64,000 nucleotides of DNA from CAZPUS01 sp964589825 (lineage in GTDB: Bacteria > Fibrobacterota > Chitinivibrionia > Chitinivibrionales > WJKA01): positions 1 to 64,000 of the forward strand of contig CAZPUS010000009.1 of NCBI GenBank assembly GCA_964589825.1, read 5' to 3'. Every line of letters begins with the position of its first letter. The stretch's first letter is position 1. Positions 24,431-33,934 of the stretch are shown here, in pieces. Made by a program: the position numbers and the translations under genes. The notes under the pieces are model-generated. The model worked only from the letters and a program-made list of their open reading frames with translations, was not told the origin of the DNA and ran no database searches.

Positions 24431-27400
24431 CAGTCGTGCTCCTTTACAGTTGAAAAATATGAAATGATATTGTTCAATTCTGTTTCGAGTTCGGTTTCAT
24501 TAAAATTTCGTGCCAGCTCCGCGATATGTGCCATATATCGACTGCCGCATTCATTGTTACCCGGTTTATAACCATCGCACATGTCAATAATTGCGTCCAT
24601 GTCGCCGATTTTCCAGGCATGCATCAATGCATCAAAAGTGTTGTTATCAATCTGTTGCGAGATCGGTGTGTAGTCGAACCCTTCAGATGCGGGATTGGTG
24701 TGGGTTGAGTCCTTTAGATATACTCTGTATTCCTGTTCAAAGTGTGTACACATCTCTTTAAGGCGGGTACAATTTTTTCGGGCCTGTTCGAAACGGGATT
24801 CCCGCAGATTTTGTTCAAGGGTGGTCGCGCTGTCGGCAATGGGCCGGATACCGATATTGCCGGCACTCCCTTTCAGGTTGTGTGCATACTGCATCCCATC
24901 CTCTGCACGGGAGTCGGAAATCGCGTTGTCGAGTTCGGTCAGCACCCGCTGCAACTGTAGGTAAAACTGTTGTAGCAGATGGTGCATTTCTTTTTCTTCG
25001 ATACCGTGAAGCGTGCAGAGATCGGCAACAGAGGGAAACTGCTTGCCGGTTTTGTTCGATTGCGGCTTTACAGTCCCGTTTTTCGTTTTATCAGCTGTGG
25101 GCGGATGATAGTCCGGGATCCAGTAGCTGAGTTTCCCGATGAGCTGGCTCTGATCAATCGGTTTGGCGAGATAATCGTCCATACCCGCCTTTATGCACGC
25201 ATCTTTGTCCTGCTCCAGCGCGTTGGCCGTAAGTGCGATAATCGGCACGTGTGCACCGCCTTCTTCTTTTTCCTTCACCCGTATTCTTCTCGTGGCGGTA
25301 TATCCGTCCATTACCGGCATTTGACAATCCATAATCACCGCATCGTATCGTCTGCTGCTGCAGGCTTCCAGAGCCTGCTGTCCGTTCTGAGCCGAATCAC
25401 AGCGGATTCCCGCCTTTTTGAGCATGATAGCGACCATGGTCTGATTCATCACGCTGTCTTCAACTACCAGAACCCTGGTATGATGACGCGTTTCTTCGAT
25501 GGAATGCGTGGTGATTACCTGGTTTTCATACGTGTCTGTCTCTTTGGATGGAGCGAGCGTGAGGGCAATGGTATCGTGCAGAATATCCCGGGGGATATAG
25601 CCCGTAAGATAGGCACAATAGCCGTGTCGTTTACACCGGGCGGCATCACCCGGAACACCGCGTGGAGTAATAAACAAAAGTGTAAGCGTGGGGTAATGAA
25701 GCAGTGCATGGTCTGCGAAATTGAGTGCTTTCTGCAGATTCTCGGTCACCACGAGTATACATGGTTTTGTATGATCGCTGAGATGGTTTTTTACGTACAT
25801 GAGTGCCGAAGAGAGCATATCGAACGAAACCGCCGTTATCTCGAGCTGTGAGAGCAGATGTACACAATGTGTCCGCAGATCTCTGTGATCGCCCGCAACA
25901 ATGCCGGTGACGCCATGCAGTGTACGATTGTCTTTTTCACTATCAGGCACGGCCTCGGTTTTTTCCGCTGCAGCCACTGTAGACAGTGTAAACCAGAATG
26001 TAGATCCCTTGTCCGGTTTACTGTGCACACCTGTCCTGCCGCCCATCATATGAACGAGCTTTTTGACAATGGAGAGGCCGAGGCCGGTACCTCCATAGTG
26101 TTTTGTGGTAGATGCATCCACTTGAGAAAACGAATCGAATAGTTCCTCCTGCTTTTGCTCGGGGATACCAATGCCCGTATCGGTAACCTCGCTGTAAATT
26201 ACCAGTTCGTTCGCGTTGCGTTTCTGCAGCGATACGGTGATGCTGACAAAGCCCTCATGCGTGAATTTGATCGCATTGCTCAGCAAATTGAGATAAATCT
26301 GCTTGACCCGGCCGGGATCACCGTACAGGAACGTGGGTATCGCGGAGTCGACGGTGACCGCACATTCGAGATTTTTCTCTTCCGCCTGGGGACGCAGCAT
26401 TTCGGTACATTTATTTATTGTGTGACGCAGATCGAACGAGGTGTGCTCAAGCTGCATTTTTCCCGACTCGATCTTGGTGAGGTCGAGGATGTCGCCGATA
26501 AGTGTCTTTAGACTGCTGGCACAGGTACGGATATGATCGAGGTAGTTCTTTTGTTCCGTATTGAGTCCGGTTTTTTCCATAATCGAGAGGAATCCGGTAA
26601 TACCGTTAAGCGGCGTGCGGATTTCGTGTGACATATTGGCAAGAAACCGGCTTTTTGCCTCATTGGCCGTTTCGGCTTCCTGACGTGCCTGTGAAAGCTG
26701 GCCGGAAAGCTTTTTCTCGTTTTCAAGTGTCTCTATCATTGCACTGTTTAGCTCTTCCGCCTCTTTTTTTGCTTTTTCCAGGCGTAATTCGTTTTTTTTA
26801 CGATCGGTAATGTCAAGCAGTCCCATGAGGACAAACCACTTGTCTTCGATATGAAGCCGGGCGGTTGAGACGAGGAAGTAATAGGTTTCGGTAGTTTTGC
26901 TGGTGTGTACGCTAAGGGAGGCTTCCACAAGCTGGTGCCGTCTGTCGTTGTTGAGCGTATCCAGTGCGGTTTTGCGAATGGTACATTCTTTGCACGCCTC
27001 CGAAAATCCACATCCACGGGGATCGTCGAGATGGTGAATACACCGAAGTGCCTCTCCGGCGCGAAGGCCGGTTACGTTTGTTTTCGTGTTTCCGGTAAGT
27101 TGCAGTCCGAGTTCGTTTATATGGTGTATTCTGCGGTCCTTATCCACCAGCAGTGTGGTAAGAGGAAAGTCGTTGAAAATTGCTTCAAAGGCGTACTCTT
27201 TGTTTTGAAGTTCACGCTGAGCGTGGCGTTGTTTGGTGACATCATTGCAGATACAATGCGTCTGCTCTACCGATCCGTCGGCAGCGTACATGACACGTCC
27301 GTGAAATTCGGCAATAATGGTTCGACCCGATGTATGAACCATCTGTAAGTCTGTATCTGAAATCGTGCCGTGCGCCTTGAAATCCTTGAAGATTCCGGGA

Positions 27401-27978
27401 AACCGTTTCCGGCTCTCCGCGGTCAGCAGGGAGGAAAATTGGGTGCCAAGTATTTTTTGTCGTGAATAACCCGTTATGGCGCACCAGGCGTCGTTGACCT
27501 CTGTGATGCGCCCCTGTGCATCCAGGCTCTGATACCCCAGGGGGGCGTTTTCGTACAGAAGACGGAATTTTTTTTCACGTTCATATATTTTTTTATCGAG
27601 TCTGCTTTTGTAAAGCGCCAGCTCGATGTTGCTTCGCAGCTCTTTTTCCTGAAACGGTTTTACGACAAATCCGAAGGGTTCGGTCACTTTCGCTCTGCGA
27701 AGGGTCTCTTCATCGGTGTAGGCGGATGCGAAAATGACCGGTATATGGTATTCGTTTTTTATCCGTTGCGCTGCCGCGATACCGTCGGTCGCTCCTTTGA
27801 GCATGATATCCATAAGCACAAGATCGGGTGAATGAGTCTCTACCAGTCTGAGGGCGGTATCCGCATCGGAGGCGGGACCGATCACTTCGTAGCCGAGGTT
27901 TTCGAGACTCTTTCGCAGATCCATCGCGATTATGGCGGAGTCCTCAACTATGCATATGGAATCACTCACCGGCTGCAT
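24430..27978 (-). CDS. hybrid kinase REC-PAS-PAS-HK-REC-REC-HPt
   Basis: 1182 residues. In order: receiver (IVEDSAIIAMD, LVLMDIMLKG, VVKPFQ); PAS 1 (LLYENAPLGYQSLDAQ); PAS 2 with a Cys cluster (RCIHHLDDPRGCGFSEACKE); HisKA (FLANMSHEIRTPLNG); HATPase (YLNLLSNAIKFTH, GTGLGLSIVKKL); a degenerate receiver without an Asp acceptor (around ILVVTENLQ); an intact receiver (VLVVEDSVMNQ, AVIMDCQMPVMDG, LAKPID); and a C-terminal HPt (YAHNLKGSAGNIG). It is a complete cytosolic phosphorelay in one chain. It begins nine bases after the next upstream kinase fragment. Confidence 0.93.
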   Translation of the reverse strand: MQPVSDSICIVEDSAIIAMDLRKSLENLGYEVIGPASDADTALRLVETHSPDLVLMDIMLKGATDGIAAAQRIKNEYHIPVIFASAYTDEETLRRAKVTEPFGFVVKPFQEKELRSNIELALYKSRLDKKIYEREKKFRLLYENAPLGYQSLDAQGRITEVNDAWCAITGYSRQKILGTQFSSLLTAESRKRFPGIFKDFKAHGTISDTDLQMVHTSGRTIIAEFHGRVMYAADGSVEQTHCICNDVTKQRHAQRELQNKEYAFEAIFNDFPLTTLLVDKDRRIHHINELGLQLTGNTKTNVTGLRAGEALRCIHHLDDPRGCGFSEACKECTIRKTALDTLNNDRRHQLVEASLSVHTSKTTETYYFLVSTARLHIEDKWFVLMGLLDITDRKKNELRLEKAKKEAEELNSAMIETLENEKKLSGQLSQARQEAETANEAKSRFLANMSHEIRTPLNGITGFLSIMEKTGLNTEQKNYLDHIRTCASSLKTLIGDILDLTKIESGKMQLEHTSFDLRHTINKCTEMLRPQAEEKNLECAVTVDSAIPTFLYGDPGRVKQIYLNLLSNAIKFTHEGFVSITVSLQKRNANELVIYSEVTDTGIGIPEQKQEELFDSFSQVDASTTKHYGGTGLGLSIVKKLVHMMGGRTGVHSKPDKGSTFWFTLSTVAAAEKTEAVPDSEKDNRTLHGVTGIVAGDHRDLRTHCVHLLSQLEITAVSFDMLSSALMYVKNHLSDHTKPCILVVTENLQKALNFADHALLHYPTLTLLFITPRGVPGDAARCKRHGYCAYLTGYIPRDILHDTIALTLAPSKETDTYENQVITTHSIEETRHHTRVLVVEDSVMNQTMVAIMLKKAGIRCDSAQNGQQALEACSSRRYDAVIMDCQMPVMDGYTATRRIRVKEKEEGGAHVPIIALTANALEQDKDACIKAGMDDYLAKPIDQSQLIGKLSYWIPDYHPPTADKTKNGTVKPQSNKTGKQFPSVADLCTLHGIEEKEMHHLLQQFYLQLQRVLTELDNAISDSRAEDGMQYAHNLKGSAGNIGIRPIADSATTLEQNLRESRFEQARKNCTRLKEMCTHFEQEYRVYLKDSTHTNPASEGFDYTPISQQIDNNTFDALMHAWKIGDMDAIIDMCDGYKPGNNECGSRYMAHIAELARNFNETELETELNNIISYFSTVKEHD

Positions 27979-27986
27979 CCTTTCGT

Positions 27987-29086
27987 TTACGACAAAAACT
28001 CACTGCACGAAATAGTGAATGTGGTCCCCTGTTCGCGGCAGATATCGAGTGTTCCGCCAAGCTGTGCAACGAGTGTGGTGATAAGCTGCATTCCGAGTGT
28101 CTCACACTCCTGAGGGTTGATATGAATCGGCAGGCCGCAGCCGTTATCATGATACGTCAGCACGTAGCCCTTGGCCTTTTTTTTCCCTTTAATTGAAATT
28201 TTTCCCTGCTGTGTTTCGTCGAACGCGTGTTTGAGCGAATTGGTCATGAGTTCGTTGATAATAAGACCGCAGGGTATTATGGAATCGATTTTCACCTGAA
28301 GATCGTCGATATGCATATGCAGTGTTATGCGTCCGGGGTTGACACCTAAGGACTGAAATAAATAGGTGCTGAGGCTGTAAAGATACTCCTTGAAATCGAC
28401 ACGTTCGATGTCATCCGACTGGTAAAGCTTTTCATGCACCAGCGAAATTGTCTTGACACGGTGCTGACTTTCCCTGAACTTGGCGAGTGTGCCGGGGTCC
28501 TTAATGTTTTCGGACTGCAGATTGAGCAGGCTTGAAATGACCTGCATGTTGTTCTTTACCCGATGGTGAATTTCTTTGAGAAGCGTCTCCTTCTCCTCCA
28601 GTGATTGCTGCAGTTGCGTTTCGGTGCGTTTTTTGGAACTTTCGTCGGTAAATACCAGTATCACTTCACCCCCGGAAAGCCGGTAGGCATAATAGTAACG
28701 CCAGCCGCATACACATTCGTTTTCATAGTATCGGGTAGGTATTTCACGGGGAGACCCCGTCTCATATACCTCCCGCAATACCGGAAGCAATTGTTTTTTT
28801 AGCCGGCATGAACAGGATTCGTTTATCCGCATGTTGGTATGAATATCTTTGCGTGTACCGCTGATTCGTTCCGCTGCCTGATTCATGTCGACGATTTTGA
28901 AATCGTTGTTTTCATGTTCGAATACGACCACTCCGCTGTGAATATGTTCGAAAAGACCGCGATAGCGTTCTTCGCTCTCTTTCAGCCTTTTTTGATACCG
29001 CTTCGCTTCGGTGATGTCGGTCAGTACGCCGAAGCTCCCGGTTACATTATTATTGGCATCTTTCAGTGAACGTGAAGAAACGAGGG
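27987..29086 (-). CDS. PAS sensor histidine kinase (HisKA_2), 5' end in gap
   Basis: The frame is open up to the N-gap, so the N-terminus is missing. The visible part starts with the end of a PAS/PAC domain (SLKDANNNVTGSFGVLTDIT), then a second PAS (RYRGLFEHIHSGVVVFEHEN) with Cys pairs ESCSC and ECVCGW, then a HisKA_2 dimerisation domain (LLKEIHHRVKNNMQVISSLL) and HATPase (LIINELMTNSLKHAF, YHDNGCGL). The receiver on the other side of the gap is in the same direction, and REC-PAS-HisKA_2 fusions are common, so both parts probably form one gene. Confidence 0.85.
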
Positions 29087-29186
29087 NNNNNNNNNNNNNN
29101 NNNNNNNNNNNNNNNNNNNNNNNNNNNNNNNNNNNNNNNNNNNNNNNNNNNNNNNNNNNNNNNNNNNNNNNNNNNNNNNNNNNNNN
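29087..29186. other. assembly gap (100 N)
   Basis: Exactly 100 N, a nominal scaffold gap of unknown true length. It removes the end of a receiver domain and the start of a PAS domain. Confidence 0.99.
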
Positions 29187-29479
29187 TCTTCCGTATAGGC
29201 GGTTACGTATATAACGGGAATATCGAATCTCTTTTTTATTTCCAGGGCCGCTTCGATGCCGTCCTTTGCACCGGGCATTTTTATATCCATAAGCACGCAG
29301 TCGGGACGGTGGTGTTCCACCTTTTCGATGGCGGCGTTTGCCCAGTAGGCGACATCGCAGATCTCATACCCCATATGCATCAGCATATTTTTGAGATCTC
29401 CCGCCTCTATGGCTTCATCTTCCGCAATGATGATTCGCGCGGGACTCACGCGCGGTGTTGCAACAGGAGTGGTGGACAT
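29187..29479 (-). CDS. receiver domain, 3' end in gap
   Basis: About 97 residues visible: a short Pro/Thr-rich start, then IIIAEDEAIEAGDLKN and CVLMDIKMPGAKDG with the phospho-Asp, and IPVIYVTAYTE where the gap begins. The missing part should contain the Lys-Pro motif and then the PAS region of the kinase at 27987-29086. ATG at 29479 has an AAAGGA site; an ATG at 29509 also has a weaker one. The sequence closely resembles the first receiver of the next kinase (24430-27978), so the two may be paralogues. Confidence 0.85.
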
Positions 29480-29606
29480 ATCACGGTCCTTTGCAGAATG
29501 CGCATACATGGCATATACCTTTTTTTATATCGTTAACCGACGATGCGGTATAGTATCGGTATGAGTGTCGAATCCGTCGATACCGGAGTATGTTGTTGTC
29601 CGTTTT

Positions 29607-30644
29607 TTATTCGCGGGTTGCATAATCGAGCGCCTGACGGGCAATGGTATCGATAGGGAGCACATCGTCAACCCCGCCTTTTTTTACCGCTTCGCCGGGC
29701 ATTCCCCACACCACCGATGTTTTTTCATCCTGCGCAATCGTGGGACTTCCCGCTTCGTGCATGGTGCGAAGTCCGTCGGCACCGTCCGCACCCATACCGG
29801 TGAGTATTATTCCCACTGCATTGGCGCCCACATATTGGGCCACCGAATTGAACATCACTTCCACACTGGGGCGCTGATGGTGTACCGGTGCACCGGTAGT
29901 AAGTTCGACATAGTAGCGGGCACCGCTTCGGCGCACCACCATGTGGTAGTTTCCGGGAGCGATAAGCGCGGTGCCGGGAACTACACGGTCATTGGTTTGC
30001 GCCTCTTTTACCGATATACGGCAGATGCTGTCCAGCCGCTGGGAAAACGAAGTGGTGAATTTTTCCGGCATGTGCTGCACAATCACGATACCGGGCGCAT
30101 TACTCGGCATGGCGGTCAGCACGGTCTCGATCGCAACGGTACCGCCGGTGGAGGCGCCTATGGCGATTATCTTTTCTGTGGTTTTTTTGAGTGCGGAGGG
30201 TGCGCTCGCGGTTGCGTGCTCTCTTTTTTTCTTTGCATCGGCGAGTTTTGAAAAATCGACCAGCGCGGCGGCACGTACCTGCTGTGTCAATATCGCACTG
30301 ATGTCACCCACGGTGTAGGCGCCTCCCGGCTTGGTAATCACGTCGACCGCGCCGATATCGAGCGCTTCCATCGCCATTTCGCCGCCTTCGGGGGTCAGCG
30401 AACTCACGATAATGGTCGGAATGGGGTAGTGGTGCATGATTTTGCGCAAAAAGGTGAGCCCGTCCATGCGCGGCATTTCGATATCGAGGGTCATGACATC
30501 GGGACGATACTGCAGTATTTTATCGCGCGCGATATAGGGATCGGGTGCGGTCGCGACTACCTCGATGTCGGAGGCTTTATTCAGCTCTTTGCTGAGCACC
30601 TGACGGACAATTGCGGAATCATCGACTATCAGAACTTTTACCAT
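29607..30644 (-). CDS. cheB: protein-glutamate methylesterase CheB
   Basis: 345 residues. N-terminal receiver (VLIVDDSAIVRQ, VMTLDIEMPRMDG, VITKPGG) and C-terminal esterase with the catalytic Ser in IGASTGGT, His in VQHMPEKF and Asp in GMGADGADG. It removes methyl groups, and deamidates Gln, on the chemoreceptor when phosphorylated by CheA. AAAGGAG site before the ATG. The 127 bases between it and the downstream receiver gene hold no gene. Confidence 0.96.
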   Translation of the reverse strand: MVKVLIVDDSAIVRQVLSKELNKASDIEVVATAPDPYIARDKILQYRPDVMTLDIEMPRMDGLTFLRKIMHHYPIPTIIVSSLTPEGGEMAMEALDIGAVDVITKPGGAYTVGDISAILTQQVRAAALVDFSKLADAKKKREHATASAPSALKKTTEKIIAIGASTGGTVAIETVLTAMPSNAPGIVIVQHMPEKFTTSFSQRLDSICRISVKEAQTNDRVVPGTALIAPGNYHMVVRRSGARYYVELTTGAPVHHQRPSVEVMFNSVAQYVGANAVGIILTGMGADGADGLRTMHEAGSPTIAQDEKTSVVWGMPGEAVKKGGVDDVLPIDTIARQALDYATRE

Positions 30645-30680
30645 CTGCTCTCCTTTTAAATCGTAGCCAAAAAGGTGCGC

Positions 30681-31142
30681 TTATCCCTCCACATGGATCA
30701 CGAACAGGAGCGGATGTTCCTCTGCCTCGAGCCATACCGGAATTCCCTCATCGATATCGCGTGCAGGATCGACGTGAGATAACTCCTCCGGGATACCGAG
30801 TTCGAACACTTTTGCAGATCCGTACACCTCGGTAAGGTAGTTACCCACCACCATGTTGAGCAGCTCCTTTAGTGCATCTATCCCTTTACTTTCGGCATAG
30901 GGATCGTCGATATCGATACCAAGCATATTCGCCGCCGCAAAACGCATGAATCCGGCATCGGCCCATAAATGGACCGTTCCGCTCGGATTCCCGCTGAATC
31001 GAAGCGCAACCGCACGGCATTCCCAAGAGGAAAGCTGCGGCTTGTCCGATTCCTCGAGCTCTTCGGTAAAAATAAATGCCGCGTCTTCCAGTACCTGTTC
31101 GATGACCTGATGTGCCTGCGCGGTCGCGTCGGTGTTACTCAT
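30681..31142 (-). CDS. CheX/CheC-type phosphatase-like protein
   Basis: 153 residues. The helix DALKELLNMVVGNYLTEV carries the E-x-x-N pattern used by CheC, CheX and FliY to dephosphorylate CheY-P, and the flanking beta strands (LSSWECRAVALRF, GTVHLWADAGF) suit that fold. Only one active-site helix is seen, as in CheX. It overlaps the upstream cheY-like gene by eight bases, a natural partner. Confidence 0.7.
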   Translation of the reverse strand: MSNTDATAQAHQVIEQVLEDAAFIFTEELEESDKPQLSSWECRAVALRFSGNPSGTVHLWADAGFMRFAAANMLGIDIDDPYAESKGIDALKELLNMVVGNYLTEVYGSAKVFELGIPEELSHVDPARDIDEGIPVWLEAEEHPLLFVIHVEG

Positions 31143-31521
31143 TCCAGCCTCCCAGTGTGGAAATTATTATATCGCGTATTTTTTCGGGGGTAAAAGGTTT
31201 GCGTATGTAGCCCTTTATCCCTTTTTTGGAGAGTTGGTCCATTCTGGTTTTGCTCCCTTCGGTGCTGATAATGACGATCGGAATGTCGCGCAGTTCCGCA
31301 TCCGCCATCATCGCATCGATCAGCTCGATCCCGTTTTTATGGGGCATGTGTATGTCGGTAAACACGATATCGACCCAGTTCTCTTCGAGCTTTTCGAGGG
31401 CGTCGTTGCCGTTTTGGGCATGCAGGACCTCGTCTACAGGTAGCTGGGTCATTTCAAGGGTGCGGTGCAGCATTGCGCGGATCGTCTCAGAATCGTCTAC
31501 TATCAATATGGAATAAGCCAC
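31135..31521 (-). CDS. CheY-like response regulator
   Basis: 128 residues, a single receiver: ILIVDDSETIRAML, DIVFTDIHMPHKNG with the phospho-Asp, VIISTEGS and YIRKPFTPE. The chemotaxis-type DDS start and S-x-R region suit a CheY. It lies between an HDOD gene and a CheX-like phosphatase gene with eight bases overlap. Confidence 0.9.
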   Translation of the reverse strand: MAYSILIVDDSETIRAMLHRTLEMTQLPVDEVLHAQNGNDALEKLEENWVDIVFTDIHMPHKNGIELIDAMMADAELRDIPIVIISTEGSKTRMDQLSKKGIKGYIRKPFTPEKIRDIIISTLGGWNE

Positions 31522-31533
31522 GACGTCCTCCTG

Positions 31534-32376
31534 TTATTTCGTAAATGATTCCAAAAGGGTGGTATATCTGGTGGCCGTACCGGCACACAGTTTTTCAAAG
31601 TCCTCTTTTTTCAATCCGAGCCGTTCCGCGGTCTCGTATTCCAGTGTAACCCGCATTCCTTCACTGCCGATACCCACGCCGATACATTTTGCGGTGATAT
31701 TGGCGATACGCACACTGTCGGTTACCAGACCGGCGGTTTCCACTGTGTCGTGATGTTTCTGTATCGCCTCGACAATAGCGGCCGGAAGCCCCCATCTTCT
31801 GCACAACGCGGCGCCGATATCGGCATGCGAATATCCCAGTATCTCGCGCTCCGCATCCGCCCATGCACACGGGCCGTCGCACGAACGCGCTATTATCCGC
31901 TCGATTTCTTTTTTGTCCGCCTCTCGCGAAATGAGCAGCTTTCCAATATCGTGCAGCAGCGCGGCGGAAAACGAAAGCCCGCTGATACTGGCATCCACGA
32001 ATCCGTTCAGAAGCTCGGATGCGCAGGCTGCGCACACGCTGTGGTGCCACAGTTCCTGTTCTTCATATCCATAGGAGGTGAGGGAAGCCGCCATGTTCTG
32101 TTTTACGTGTGTTGCGATTACCCGTTCAAGTATGCGTGCGCCTCCCAGACGGATCACCGCCTGCCGTACCGTATCGATTCTTCGGGACGATGCGGACATT
32201 ACCGAATTGGCCAGTCGCAGCACGTCGGCGGTCAGTGCCTGATCGTACGCGATCACCGATACCGCGTCCTGCACCGAACTTTTTTCGTCTCCCACCACTT
32301 TGGCAAGTCGTACGACGGTAGGAGAAAGCGGGGCGAGATCGGTCGTCTCATCGATTATATTGTCGATCGGTTTCAT
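31534..32376 (-). CDS. HDOD domain protein
   Basis: 280 residues. The HDOD core runs through LAPLSPTVVRLAKVV, VIAYDQALTADVLRLANS, AVIRLGGARIL and FSAALLHDIGKLLI, with IQKHHDTVETA following. The HD pair is kept in LLHDIGK. HDOD proteins act in signalling and are often regulated by nearby two-component systems; enzyme activity is uncertain. ATG at 32376 has an AAGGAAGG site and overlaps the cheD stop by four bases. Confidence 0.88.
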   Translation of the reverse strand: MKPIDNIIDETTDLAPLSPTVVRLAKVVGDEKSSVQDAVSVIAYDQALTADVLRLANSVMSASSRRIDTVRQAVIRLGGARILERVIATHVKQNMAASLTSYGYEEQELWHHSVCAACASELLNGFVDASISGLSFSAALLHDIGKLLISREADKKEIERIIARSCDGPCAWADAEREILGYSHADIGAALCRRWGLPAAIVEAIQKHHDTVETAGLVTDSVRIANITAKCIGVGIGSEGMRVTLEYETAERLGLKKEDFEKLCAGTATRYTTLLESFTK

Positions 32377-32849
32377 AGATCCTTCCTTTGTCCGTGACTG
32401 GTAATCCATACATCACCGGATTCCATGTCCAGGTAGAGGGTACGCGGTTTATGACCGCCCACATCTTCGGCATCGATCATATAATTGTTTTTCCAGAACA
32501 TCTTTCTGGCTATAACCGCATTGCGTTTCCCGATATCGAAATAATCTTTGTGTGCAAATACCTGGGCCCCTCCGGCCATAATGATTCTGAGATTCTTTTT
32601 TGTGGCCCCGCATTTATATGCTTCTCCAAAAAGCAGCGGAATGCCGGTGTCACCGAACATACACGGTTTTTTGTCCGCTTTTTCCTTGTCGACTTTTGAT
32701 TGTGGAAGCATATAGTGCAGTATACCGCCGACAACGGCATGCGGATCATATATGGCAATACCTATGCAGGAGCCGAGTGCATGCGTGACGATAAGATCCT
32801 CGCTGCTGCAGGAGATATGCATTTCAGAGACACCTACGGTATATTTCAT
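32373..32849 (-). CDS. cheD: chemoreceptor glutamine deamidase CheD
   Basis: 158 residues with intact active site: THALGSCIGIAIYD gives the Thr and catalytic Cys and GGILHYMLP gives the catalytic His. IMAGGAQVF and EDVGGHKPRTL are family blocks. CheD deamidates receptor glutamines and, in some species, is sequestered by CheC/CheX-type proteins bound to CheY-P. It sits between cheY and the HDOD gene. A second family member at 36696 lacks the catalytic residues. Confidence 0.94.
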   Translation of the reverse strand: MKYTVGVSEMHISCSSEDLIVTHALGSCIGIAIYDPHAVVGGILHYMLPQSKVDKEKADKKPCMFGDTGIPLLFGEAYKCGATKKNLRIIMAGGAQVFAHKDYFDIGKRNAVIARKMFWKNNYMIDAEDVGGHKPRTLYLDMESGDVWITSHGQRKDL

Positions 32850-32886
32850 TGTATACCTTTCAGTCAGGTAATCGTATTGATGAATA

Positions 32887-33243
32887 TCAGGAATTCAGCT
32901 TTTCTTGGAGCGCTTCGGGCGTAAACGGCTTGACAAGATAATTGTTGGCTCCCGCTTTGAGCGCCTCCACCACTTTCGATTTTTCGGATTCCGAGGTGCA
33001 CATGATGATTTTCAGATTCGGGTGATTTCCCGAAGATCTTACATTTTTCAAAAAGGTCATTCCGTCCATAACCGGCATGTTCCAGTCAAGAAGAACCGTA
33101 TCAAAGGGGCCTTCCGCATCGAGTTTTCCGAGTGCGGCATCTCCGTTTTCGGCTTCCACTATATCGCTTATTCCAAGGTTCCCGAGCTGGGTTTTCTGGA
33201 TTCTGCGCATGGTGTTGGAATCGTCTACCAGTAAAATTTTCAT
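32887..33243 (-). CDS. cheY: chemotaxis response regulator CheY
   Basis: 118 residues, a compact CheY: LLVDDSNTMRRIQ, TVLLDWNMPVMDGMTFL with the phospho-Asp, IIMCTSESEK and YLVKPFTPEAL. This is the most typical CheY of the cluster and the likely motor-binding one. Strong GGGAGG site. It follows cheX by 25 bases; together they form a phosphorylation-dephosphorylation pair. Confidence 0.93.
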   Translation of the reverse strand: MKILLVDDSNTMRRIQKTQLGNLGISDIVEAENGDAALGKLDAEGPFDTVLLDWNMPVMDGMTFLKNVRSSGNHPNLKIIMCTSESEKSKVVEALKAGANNYLVKPFTPEALQEKLNS

Positions 33244-33268
33244 TGTAATTACCTCCCTGAAGACGGTA

Positions 33269-33727
33269 TTATCGCGTTTTGAGCGATACCTCGAGTGAAA
33301 AGCTGCCTATTGCCGATTCGAGCGGAACGAGCAGCGTAGGAACACCGGTTTGTGCTGCTATGATATGATCTTTTCCAATGACGACATTGGGCAGCGATAT
33401 AGAAAGATTGTAGCTGCTGAGATCTTTTTTTGCATAACCCGCGATTATATTCGCTATTTCACCGATGCCGTCGGTCAGCTCCCGGTCAACCGTTTTGATC
33501 GATGCCCCCACAAGCGTGGAGACAATAGTCAGGGCGACTTTTTTTGGAAAGCTGATCGCGATCGACCCCTGGGCTTCACCGGATAAGCCGATAACACCCG
33601 AGATGTCGTACACCGATTTCATCTGCTGATGGGCGACAGGTTTTCCGGGCGATATATCGATCGAAAGCATCGTGGTAAACGTGTGCTGCGTTGCGTTGAG
33701 AAAGGGGTTGATAAAAGTGACGTCCAT
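33269..33727 (-). CDS. cheX: CheY-P phosphatase CheX
   Basis: 152 residues starting VTFINPFLNATQHTFTTML, the usual CheX opening, with the active-site helix DGIGEIANIIAGYAKKDL holding the E-x-x-N pair. GSIAISFPKKVALTIVSTLV and the C-terminal LLVPLESAIGSF strand complete the fold. CheX dephosphorylates CheY-P as a dimer. A copy of the palindromic repeat (33752-33914) lies upstream, between it and cheR. Confidence 0.92.
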   Translation of the reverse strand: MDVTFINPFLNATQHTFTTMLSIDISPGKPVAHQQMKSVYDISGVIGLSGEAQGSIAISFPKKVALTIVSTLVGASIKTVDRELTDGIGEIANIIAGYAKKDLSSYNLSISLPNVVIGKDHIIAAQTGVPTLLVPLESAIGSFSLEVSLKTR

Positions 33728-33751
33728 GGCTTCTCCCGGGGTTTTATCAGT

Positions 33752-33914
33752 ACCTGAACTGAGCGATATTGTTTGTGAAATCTGCTGCCGTCCGCACTAC
33801 TCTTATATTCTCGGAAACCATGAGACAACCAACAAGGTTGCCTCGTAATTTTCTAAAACACAATAGCAGCACGGCTCACAACAGCTTTCATCAAAACAAC
33901 CGCTCAATTCAGCT
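33752..33914. repeat. 163-bp palindromic repeat, copy 2
   Basis: Ends ACCTGAACTGAGCG and CGCTCAATTCAGCT; centre at the perfect small hairpin ACAACC-AACAA-GGTTG. Outside the centre the two halves still pair (for example TGAAATCTGCTG on the left against TGAAAGCTGTTG from the right). Flanking triplets AGT and GGC do not match, unlike the other copies. It separates cheX from cheR within the cluster. Confidence 0.87.
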
Positions 33915-33934
33915 GGCAGGTATTTTTCGTATAA

